From: Poa pratensis
Lineage: Eukaryota > Streptophyta > Magnoliopsida > Poales > Poaceae
Assembly (NCBI GenBank): GCA_947311845.1
Contig: CAMZMU010000041.1
Location: forward strand, 130,207,840-130,271,839
Direction of reading: 5' to 3'
Length of the DNA stretch: 64,000 nucleotides
Shown here: in pieces, positions 55,656 through 64,000 of the stretch
Layout of the letters: every line of letters starts with the position of its first letter
Position numbering within the stretch: the first letter of the stretch is position 1
Notes under the pieces: generated by a model
Database searches by the model: none
Told to the model about the DNA's origin: nothing
Seen by the model: only the letters and a program-made list of their open reading frames with translations
Translations under genes and position numbers: made by a program

Positions 55656-57124
55656 CTGATAACCCACAAATATAGGGGATCGCATGTAGCCTTTTCGATA
55701 AGTAAGAGTGTCGAACCCAACAAGGAGCTAAAGGTAGGAGAAGTAATCTCTCAAGTTCTATCAACCACTGATACAACTCTACGCACACTAAACGTTTGCA
55801 TTATCTAGAAAATAAAACTACAGTAGCAATACGGGTATGAGAGGTAGTTTTGCAAGATAATAAATACAAGAAAGTAAAAGTTAGTGCTACAGCAATAAAG
55901 TACACTAAGTAACCATATACTAACAGTACCATGAGTGTGGAAAAGTGGTGGTAATTGTGGTGGCTTTGTCCAAGATTAATTAGTGAAGGTACTTGGTTCA
56001 TTGTCCTCGATGCAGTTTTCTATGTGGGAGAGGCTAGTACTATATGATTGGATTGTTAGCAAGCATCCGCAAATACTAACAATGCATTAAGCTTTCCCCA
56101 ACCATAGCCTTAAGTTCAAGGTCCTCTTACTCCCATACGTGCAACTAATCGGTTCACGTTCTCAGGTTTCTGTCACTCCGGCAGAACTTCCCCCGCTTCG
56201 TTACAAATACTACCAACCCTAGGGTGTTTGATCCATGCGCGCACAAATATAATGGACACCAAAGGACAGCACCATATAGACATACAACTCTAATGAACCT
56301 CATGCATTAAATTAAACAATCAAAAGACAAATAAACTACGGAAACATGATGTAAATCATAGGATAAATATTATAGCATCAAACACCATGTTTACATAGGA
56401 CGGTACAGATGTTTGTGGGAGGATGAACCACTGAATACAAGGAGGAGATGGTGATGGAGATGGCGGTGAAGACGGTGGAGAGGGGCAGCGCGGCGGCGCA
56501 GGGCGGCGGCGGCCCCGGCGGTGCGGGGAACTCCTTTCCCCACCGCCGGCAAGCTTGGGGAGCGCCGCCCCTTAGCCTCCCTCCTTCATGGCTTCTTGGG
56601 AGCCCTCCCCCATGGAAATGGGATCCATGGGGGAGGCAAAAACGTGGCTTTTGGTGGCTGAAATTCGTGGGTGGAGGAGTCCTCCACGAATTAGGTTTCC
56701 TCCCTTTATATATCTTCTCGGATTTCCGTCACCCCTATTAGGATTCCACCAAAACGGGTCTATAGGCCGCGTCCGAACTCCGATTGGGCTGATCTCGGGC
56801 TTAAAATCTTCGTATGGAAAATTGTGACAACTTTCGTAAGAGCCAGGTCTCTATTTGACGTCATCTTCGAGGGTCAAACTGACAATTTTCGTAAAAAGTT
56901 CTCAGACCGATTTCAGGAAAGTCCCAATTCGACTCCAACAAGGTTTCCTCTTATATTCTTGATAATTTCTACACATCAAATAGTAAAACAAGAACATTGT
57001 GCACTTTTGCAACTATTAGTAGGTTAGTCCAAATAAATAATAAACTTAATATAAAAACAAGTGCTAAAAGCATAAAAATGACATGAAACAATCAAAAATT
57101 ATAGATACGTTTTGGACGTATCAG
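55656..57124. mobile_element. Triticeae-type interspersed repeat with CTGATA ends
   Basis: 1469 bp from CTGATAACCCACAAATATAG to ACGTTTTGGACGTATCAG, with AGG on both sides. The ends share only CTGATA/TATCAG. The combination of these two end sequences is one I know as very abundant in wheat and barley; I cannot assign the superfamily with certainty (a 3-bp duplication would fit CACTA or Harbinger). The GC-rich inner part at 56440-56600 encodes nothing recognisable. Confidence 0.65.
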
Positions 57125-57326
57125 AGGCGAAGGGGAAAGATCAAAAGGGAAACTCTTTTTTAAAAACACCAAATGCTTTCATTCACTTGCTTCCATTTAG
57201 AACACGAGAAATCTTATTACCTCTTTGATTGCTAGTTCTGGTGCACTCATGGTAAACACACACAAAAAGGCAATCTTATTCCTGAAAGCTTTTAAAGAGT
57301 GGACAATCTGATAACACTGCTATGCA

Positions 57327-57557
57327 GACCTTGATCTTCTGGAAGCTCCCTTCACACATAAAGAGATGGATAATGTTATTGCAGACATCCCAAACAATAA
57401 CTCACCTGCTCCAGATGGTTTCAACTCTGAATTTATTAAAATGTGTTAGCCTTTTATTAAGAAAGACTTCTATGATCATTGTGTTCAGTTCCATATTGGT
57501 TCTCAATGCCTTCAAATCATTAATGACTCTTCAATCACTTTAATTCCAAAAAATTGA
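57327..57557 (+). pseudogene. LINE reverse transcriptase fragment
   Basis: About 76 codons from the start of a LINE RT domain: LEAPFTHKEMDNVIADIP, SPAPDGFNSEFIKMC, then an in-frame TAG where Trp is expected, PFIKKDFYDHC, SSITLIPK. No flanking RT sequence, so an isolated remnant. Confidence 0.8.
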
Positions 57558-57559
57558 TA

Positions 57560-58258
57560 CGGAAAGAGTCATATACACTTTAATCCACTCAGTTCCATGT
57601 TGATAATGAAGTATTCATATTCTGCTTAATATGTAAATTACTTTGCACACCAACTCCAATTGGTCTAGTTGTTGTTGGTGCTAAGGACGTTACAGGTTGT
57701 TCGTGTTTTTTCTGCTGATGTGTCTCTCTTGATGAGTATTGTAGGAGTCTCTTGTAAGTGTTATGACTTGTTTTAGTATGTTAGAGCTCTTAATATCTTG
57801 AAATCCCTTGAAGGACCAAACTAGAAATTGGAAGTGGATTTAATCAAGAGCTGAGTTATGCTTGGTGAAACTCGTAGGTATCTTGGTAGAGAACTATTGT
57901 GTGCAACATTGCTATGTATCGCACAAGTTTTTTATCATGGGAAAAAGGGTAATTGGCCAAAAATATGTAGTGTTGGGAGTCTTTGAGTCATTTGAATTTG
58001 TTTTTAGTGACCAGTTTTGCACAAATGATTTATCTTTTACAAGTGAGAGAGCAATATATTGTCGATGCTATCTCACTTGTTAATATGACAAAGAGAAGAA
58101 TGCAAGAGATGACGTCCAGTGGCTGAAATGCATTCTATGATAAAGTGATTTTCTTTTGGAATCAACATGGTATCCAAGTTCCTTCACCGGAGGGTAAGTA
58201 TGTGCCTTATATATAGGAGATCATAATGGTTTTCGGAGCAAACAAATGATGATCATTT
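57560..58258. other. Gene-free spacer
   Basis: No supported feature. Confidence 0.45.
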
Positions 58259-58267
58259 TAGAACATA

Positions 58268-58676
58268 CAGAAATTCACTTTGGCACCCGGGTGCATATGC
58301 TCCTGTTATAGTTTTCAAAATTAAAAAATATGAAAACACTTCGAAAAAAACTGAATTTTTTTTTGGCACAAACATCTGCAAGTTTTCAATATCCATGCAA
58401 AATTTCGGAACGAAATGAAACTTTATGTGGTATGTGCAAAAAAAACAAAATCCGTGGCCGAAATGAGATTTAAAAATATATTTTTTAAAGCACATATTTT
58501 GTCTTTTTTTGCACAGAGCGTAGAAAATGTTATTTCCTTCCGAAATTTTGCACGAATGTTAAACACTTTTATATCTTTGTGCCCAGTTTTTCAGATATTT
58601 TTGATTTTTTTTCATATTTTTTTAATTTTGAAACATATATCAGAAGCATATGCACCCGGGAGTCAAAACGCCTCTC
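58268..58676. mobile_element. Fold-back MITE with 9-bp duplication
   Basis: 409 bp, largely self-complementary (CCCGGGTGCATATGCT at the left, AGCATATGCACCCGGG at the right, then TTTTCAAAATTAAAAAATATGA against its inverse). Flanked by TAGAACATA (58259-58267, 58677-58685), indicating a MULE-type origin. Confidence 0.82.
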
Positions 58677-58737
58677 TAGAACATAAGTATACAATGGTCG
58701 TCCTTATATATAATTAGTCAAGAGTCTAACAGTTGAT

Positions 58738-59130
58738 TTGATTTTTTTATAAAGGAAATATATATTAATATCGCAACGATATCAATCTCTGCACTAATAG
58801 GATGCCCGAATGCATTAAGGAGGCACACAGCCAAAAAAGTAAATAAAAAATCTCACAACCTTGGTCACTTGCTCGCAGAAGCAGCACTCTAACCACCACA
58901 AAAAACATCACCCAAACTACAGAAGAAGTTTCTCGGAAGCAATGCCGCCAATAAAAAACAATGTGTTGTCGCCCGATCGAAAATCTTAGCTTTTCACCCT
59001 ATAGAAGATTCGAGTTATCAAAAAAATGCATTTAACAAGATCATTGCCATGTACAACCTATAAAGACGAGAGCTTTGGTATTCACCCTGAGAATCAAAGA
59101 CTCAGGTACTCGACAAGCGTTGAATGGGGT
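58738..59130 (-). mobile_element. Retroposon remnant, relative of 13012 repeat
   Basis: Minus-strand sequence ending in the GATATTAATATATATTTCC-TTTATAAAAAAATC type tail often seen on Triticeae retroposons. 58830-59120 matches 13030-13310. No duplication could be defined. Confidence 0.5.
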
Positions 59131-59516
59131 TTTTTTTTTTATTTTTTTGCAATGAAGTGATCGTATAAGTGGCACGGCACACATGACACATCTAGTACAA
59201 ATCTTTGTAGAAAAGAAAACAGCAGGAACGCGTATATAGTGACAACGGCCGATGGCATTAATTTACAGTGACCAAGCTCAGTCGACGACCCTGGCTAGCA
59301 GAGCACTCTTACAAGTTTACAACGACGACATACACGTAGCTGCAGGCACGTACGTACGCGCGACTCAAACAAACAATACGCGTCACGCTACCACTCCTAA
59401 TTAGCACGAGCACAGGGAAGATTACTCCACTAGAAAACATCCAGTCGACAAGGGTGCTGGTCTGAAGCCGTAGGTCCGTTGAGAAGATGGATCGATCGAT
59501 GGATCTAGAAGGTCGA
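59131..59516. other. 3' flank of GASA gene
   Basis: Probably holds the 3' untranslated region of the minus-strand GASA gene and part of the adjoining retroposon. A T-run at 59131-59149 may mark another poly(A) tail. No further gene. Confidence 0.5.
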
Positions 59517-59840
59517 TCAGGGGCACTTGGGCCTCTTCCTGGGCCCGGCGGTGAGCATGTCGCGGTAGCAGGGGCACTCGTCGCCGCTGCCGCTCCTCCC
59601 CGTCGGCACGCAGGCGCACTCCTCGCAGCACAGCCCGCAGCGCTTCATGCACGCCGGCCCCTTGCCCTTGCCGCCGCTCGCACGACCGCAACGCACCGCG
59701 CACTTGCCCGCGCAGAACCCTGACGCGGCGTCGCAGGCCTGGAGCCGTGAAGCGGCGACGAGCAGGACGAGGAGGAGCAGGGTGACCCGCACCTGCGGTG
59801 GCGGCGCCCTGCTCGTAGAGGGCTTGGTCTTGCTGGTCAT
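59517..59840 (-). CDS. GASA/snakin cysteine-rich peptide
   Basis: 107 residues from ATG 59840-59838, chosen because it precedes a good signal peptide (VTLLLLVLLVAASRLQA at about 19-35); the longer upstream frame is leader sequence. The mature C-terminal region has the 12-cysteine GASA pattern: FCAGKCAVRC, PACMKRCGLCCEECACVP, ECPCYRD, RPKCP. Such peptides are secreted, disulphide-rich, gibberellin- or ABA-responsive, and act in growth or as antimicrobials. The gene is single-exon and intact. Two ABRE/G-box motifs lie about 150-165 bp upstream, and a retroposon begins 267 bp upstream of the start codon. Confidence 0.93.
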   Translation of the reverse strand: MTSKTKPSTSRAPPPQVRVTLLLLVLLVAASRLQACDAASGFCAGKCAVRCGRASGGKGKGPACMKRCGLCCEECACVPTGRSGSGDECPCYRDMLTAGPRKRPKCP

Positions 59841-59985
59841 CTTGCTGCCTTGCTGAGATGGGAGAGCTAACAGGAGGAGCTGGATACGGAGGTAGCAGAG
59901 TGTGAGAGTGAGTGAGTGAGTAATGAAATGCAGCTCAGGTCCGGGCACTTTTGTACCGGCCGAGGAAGGCTCTAGAGAACGCCCG

Positions 59986-60005
59986 ACGTGTCGCGTGGTC
60001 ACGTG
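59986..60005. promoter_or_regulatory. ABRE and G-box upstream of GASA gene
   Basis: ACGTGTC at 59986-59992 (ABRE core) and CACGTG at 60000-60005 (G-box), 8 bp apart. Paired ACGT elements about 150 bp from a start codon are the usual arrangement for bZIP-mediated ABA response. Regulation is inferred. Confidence 0.55.
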
Positions 60006-60107
60006 CAGGCAGGTGGTCCAAAGTTAATGGGCGTGTTTGCTTGCAGGTGCATTCCCTGAGACGAGTTACTATCGCCGCTGAGAGTCGGTTGCTGTCCTGC
60101 TACTCTG

Positions 60108-61211
60108 TTTTTTTTTTTTTGAACAAGGGGAAGGACATCGAAGGGTCCAGACTGCATTACTCGGTGGGCTTACAAATTACATCAAGGATCTCAAGGAAAA
60201 ATAAAATTATAACCAAGTCCCTAGCTATTATAAAAAGGACTTTAACTAAAGAAAAAGGAGTGCAATCAGGTCCTACACCACCGACGACGAACAGCTCGAC
60301 GCAGCGGCCGTCAGCGCCATCACCGGGGACGAAACCACTTGGTGACGGAGCTACGATGGATGCCGCAACGGAACTGATGAAGGGCCTCCGAATTGGCACG
60401 CCGGCCTAGAGGTTGCAGAAGCTATGGGGCTCAAGGCACCACAGCACGGAGTGGCCCCTTCGGCCAGGAAGAACAGCAGCGCGAGCTCGCCGCCATTGAT
60501 GAACTCCGCAATACGCAGTCGAATCTCCCCGTGGAACTTCAGATCCAATTCGCCAGCTCTTCTTCCCGCAGCCACTGCGGCTTAGAAGAACTAGCTCCTC
60601 CTCTCCAGAAATTCCACTAAAGAACCCAATCCTCTGCCGCTTGACCGTATGAGCAAGCCCGCCATCAAACTCCAAAAACCCGCCACGATTCGGAGGAGGC
60701 AGACAGAGAAGAAAATCGCCGGCAGAGAAGATCAGGGACCCGACCTTTATGAAGAAGCCGCCAGTACTCCACACCGCCGCCGCCTTCGATTCCCACCACA
60801 GGAATACCACTGCGAGGAGCGGAAGAACAGCGAAGAGGCAGGGCTGGTCGGGGCGCCCCATCTCCATGCTTCCTCGGCGCACCTTATTAGGAGGGATGCG
60901 GGATTCCTTCCACCTCCCTTGCAATCCCGCCTGCCACCAGCGAGATGCAGCGAAGCGGACGGAAGCCACGGCGCGGCAGATCTGGCCGCCGAGATTCACC
61001 GTCCTACCCTCAAGCAAAGACGCCATGACGGCAACACCTAGCACAAAGGCTAAAACAAAGCTATGTCTACTATATACATGCCAAGCTGCGCATCCAAGTC
61101 CACACCGAGCGGCAGCACCGCCAGAGAGGAACGAGGAGCGAGCCGACAAGGCGGAGAAAAAGGAGAAGACGACTCTCAAAGCAGAGGAGCGGTGGAGAGG
61201 AGAGGAGAGTT
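60108..61211 (-). mobile_element. GC-rich poly(A) retroposon upstream of GASA gene
   Basis: About 1.1 kb with its A-tail on the minus strand (T-run 60108-60120 on plus). Flanked by CTGCTACTCTG (60097-60107 and 61212-61222). It shares layout and base composition with the copies at 22560 and 32055. It encodes a long GC-rich minus-strand frame with no recognised domain. Confidence 0.8.
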
Positions 61212-61222
61212 CTGCTACTCTG

Positions 61223-62334
61223 CTAGTAGATGTTGTGGGGTGCAGTGCACCGCGCCCGAGTTTGGCCTTTGCGAAGGAGCCGTGTCTGATGATCAGTGGC
61301 GCGGGTGTCCTACGACTTCGCGCGCGTGTCGACGGGGAAGAGCGGCACCGGCTGCGGGTTTCGCTTGGGGTGTGATGGTCCCAAGAAATTGGCCGAGTTC
61401 TCATGCCATGGAGAGGACAAAAAGTGGCGATAAATCAGACAGTACCGCCGCTCCTTGTCGGAGCATCTCATACATGTTCAATTGCTCATCATAGTAGCTC
61501 GCGGAGCAAACATCGGATCACTGTGTGCAGTCAGAACACCATTGCTTGAGGCATTCCGGGATTATTTCTCAACTGCAGTACAGTATATTTTTAAATTGGA
61601 ATACAAATTACAAATCGATCGAACTATGAAGAAACATATACAACTTTTGTATCACGCGTTGCACGGGAAAAAAGACTAGCCTGAAATGTTAACACTTGTC
61701 ACTGAACCTAGCTAAACGCAAGTTTGTTTTCATTCTCCAATAGCATATCATCATCATCTGTAATTTCATATACTGGGTGATTTAACTACTTAACTGCATC
61801 GGGTGCTACACTGCTGTGTTTCTCTTGCACTGTTTCTCACTACACAGAAAAAGAAGTACAGATTGCAAGAGGAGTACGATACAATAACGCATGTCAATCG
61901 TCTCCTGCTTCCAGCTGCAGTCAGAGTTGCCCGACAGTAAGCCGTTACTGTTCTTTTCCACACAAGAACATCCTTCTTAATTCCTCCTTACAACCTACAA
62001 CCAGATCTCCTAATCAGCATTTTTCCTTCTCCAGGAGCATCTCCTCATCTCTGTACTTTTTTCTCTGCTACCGGGCAGTTAACTACAGAAATAGTCAGAT
62101 GGAGTGCCTTGCTCCGCTGTCATAACTCATAACAAATAACGAACTACAGAATTACAGGATAATACTCCCTATACAGCCACGCGTGTCAATCGTCCTCTGC
62201 TTCCAGCTGCAGTCAGAGACTCAGAGTTGCCCGACAGCAAGCAGTTAATGTTCTTCTACAGATAAGATCATCCTTCTTAATTCCTCCTTACAATCTACAA
62301 CGTGTCCCAAACCTCGATTTATGTCATTTCTTTG
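61223..62334. other. Spacer and NRAMP 3' flank
   Basis: Contains a duplicated block of about 115-125 bp (61886-62003 and 62178-62301; TGTCAATCG, CTTCCAGCTGCAGTCAGAG, GTTGCCCGACAG and CATCCTTCTTAATTCCTCC shared). No gene. Confidence 0.7.
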
Positions 62335-63564
62335 TCATGTGAAGCTACTCTTGTTTAATGGTGTAAATACATGGTTAGACAGCTCCGTGCACCGGAGAAT
62401 AAGATACAGTAGGAATACAGCATAAGCAAGCACAGCCACGCAGAGAAACGAGCCAGATATCGGCCCTCTAATTTCTGACGAGAAGAAATCCAGCAAGAGA
62501 TAGCCGTTGATGACGATCGGCAAAGACGCAACTGCCCATGTTACAATCTGCACCAATATGCCAAAGTTAGTCTAGAATTCTCCTAAACTGAAACAGCTAA
62601 CCGGAACCTACTATAAGATGTCAGAATAACTGGCCGTTACTTACTTGTGTGGTCAGACCGATCTTAAACACCCCCATGACCTCCTCCTTGGACACCAGCG
62701 TTATCAGCGGTATGAGCGAGAACGGGATCTGGACCGACTGGAGCACATTCAGCCACTCGTTCAGAACATCCAGCGCGGATTCAGACGTGTTGAAGTACAG
62801 AGCGACGGCTATAGTCGGCACGATGGCGAAGCTCCTGGTGATCATCGCCCTGATCCATTTCTTCAACCTCCAGTTCAGAAACCCGTCCATTATGAACTGC
62901 CCAGCGTAGGTTCCGGTGATGGTGCTACTCGTGCCGGCGGCCAGCAGCCCGACTCCCCAGATAGACAGGATAGGGAAATAGTCTCCCCCAAACTTCTCCT
63001 GGAGATACTGTCCGGCGTTTTCAAGCCCAATGGTGCCCGCCTCTTCGGTGCCGTAGAACCCTTTGGCGAACACCGTCGTGACGAACAGGTTGATCATGAA
63101 GGGCACTACCAACGCCATGGTCGACTCGATGCTGTAGTACCTCAGCGCTTCACGGACTTGGTATTCCTTGTTCTGGTCGATCTTTCGTGATTGCACGAGA
63201 GCAGAATGGAGGAACACGTTGTGGGGCGTGATGACACACCCGACTATCCCTACTGCTTGCCTCAGTGTTCTTGAGCTCAGCTTAGGAACCAATATACCTG
63301 TTGCGCAGAAATTAGTTATACCCCCGTCAAAAAAGAAATTAGTTATACCCACCAAAGTCAGCTGAACATGAATAATGTGGATCAGATGAAACATATTATG
63401 AAAGGTCAAGCAGGAAAATGAACTTACCGATGATTAGGTCTTTCCCGTTGGGTTTGGCTTCTATGAACATCCATGCGAAGGACCAGGCCATGATTGCAAT
63501 CAGAACTGCAAATAAAGCCTCCAATTTTCTCACTCCATAATTCTCGAGGGAAAGAAAAATAAAG
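62335..63564 (-). CDS. NRAMP metal transporter (NRAT1-like), last three exons
   Basis: Exons 63564-63428, 63297-62645 and 62547-62335; each intron has GT/AG (GTAAGT donors; GCGCAACAG and TGGTGCAG acceptors) and the frame is continuous. They encode the C-terminal two thirds of a proton-coupled divalent-metal transporter of the NRAMP/SLC11 family: ENYGVRKLEALFAVLIA, GILVPKLSS, the TM6 region GCVITPHNVFLHSALVQSR, GLLAAGTSSTITGTYAGQF, LNEWLNVLQSVQIPFSLIPL, and the last helices up to the stop. The Met of the usual MPHN metal-binding motif is Thr. To my knowledge this is a feature of the NRAT1 (OsNRAMP4) aluminium-transporter clade of grasses. The 5' exons, with the first-helix DPGN/DPSN motif, lie beyond the right edge. 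Confidence 0.92.
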
Positions 63565-64000
63565 CTGGTGAAGAAGTAATATCAAGGTAAGTGGGGTGCA
63601 ACCTTCTGGACATTCAAACAATAACTAAATTGCAACAAAATAAATGTTCGTGATGTAACATGTAAGCAAGCAATGTGGAAATGTCATTGGTGCTACATGC
63701 AGACATTCGAAAAAATAGCATAACTTCATTTCTTTTGTTATTACTCATATGATAGGTTTCGTGCATAGTTCCTAGACAGAAAAAAGATCAAACAACTGTC
63801 ACAATTCTTACATCTCCAAAGAAATGGTCAGTCCTGTTCACCTACTAATGTTCCGCACAAATTAATCTGTAGCAGGTCATGCATCGATGCGATGAATGTT
63901 GCTCCATCTCTGCTTTTCGCCCAGCAGGAAAAGGCAAATGCGCACTGATTAACAGTTGTGAACGATTCAGCACAAATTAATCTGTAGCAGGTGGAATCGA
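63565..64000 (-). other. NRAMP intron (partial)
   Basis: No exon visible up to the window end. A 23-bp direct repeat (GCACAAATTAATCTGTAGCA plus GGT) occurs at 63855-63877 and 63970-63992. Confidence 0.65.

Noticed and set aside
59517..60002. 161-codon version of the GASA protein
   Set aside because: The extra N-terminal part is leader sequence without a signal peptide; the ATG at 59840 gives a typical pre-peptide.
60406..61404. 332-codon minus-strand frame as a gene
   Set aside because: Lies within a poly(A) retroposon and extends past its 5' duplication; no domain recognised.

Overview
The window looks like nuclear DNA of a grass, most likely a Triticeae species (wheat, barley or Aegilops group). 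The reasons are the mix of GC-rich genes with AT-rich spacers, the gene families present (dual NB-ARC NLR, DUF295 F-box genes, PR-1, GASA/snakin, NRAMP), and typical grass repeats: a Stowaway MITE with CTCCCTCCGT ends, Harbinger elements with CATCTCCA ends, and the interspersed repeat starting ctgataacccacaaatatag. Species-level assignment is inference.

Layout. 1-7034: a minus-strand LRR receptor-like protein pseudogene, split by a 5.08-kb Ty1/copia element with only 89-bp LTRs. 7514-9787: a MULE carrying an internally deleted FAR1-type gene. 10-15 kb: repeats, including a 565-bp hAT element nested in an older GC-rich repeat. 15.6-16.3 kb: a PR-1 gene with a good TATA box but ATT where the usual ATG should be. 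18.2-26.2 kb: a three-exon CC-NB-NB-LRR resistance gene, nearly intact but frameshifted in the GLPLA motif, with a retroposon in intron 2. 26-34 kb: repeats, including a LINE scrap, an orphan CACTA end, small hAT elements and a second retroposon. 34.4-36.5 kb: a decayed Harbinger element. 37-49.3 kb: a cluster of three F-box relics. The middle one has been cut by a Harbinger element (open transposase, but one catalytic Asp is now Asn), a MULE carrying GC-rich LRR-like sequence, and a LINE. 49-59 kb: AT-rich repeats, a 680-bp duplication, a minisatellite and a tRNA-like promoter. 59.5-59.8 kb: an intact GASA/snakin gene whose upstream region carries a third retroposon. 62.3-63.6 kb: the last three exons of an NRAMP transporter with Thr in place of the usual Met of the MPHN motif, as recalled for the NRAT1 aluminium-transporter clade; its 5' part lies beyond the window.

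Functionally this is a defence- and stress-gene neighbourhood that has largely been pseudogenised by transposons. By sequence alone only the GASA gene is fully intact; the NRAMP gene is intact as far as it is visible. Most insertions could be dated relative to each other through target-site duplications (TSDs), which I located by eye. I found no convincing unknown molecular system. The best leads are the threefold-interrupted F-box gene, the start-less PR-1 gene, the one-base lesion in the NLR, the gene-fragment-bearing MULE, the recurrent antisense retroposons, and the NRAT1-like gene.
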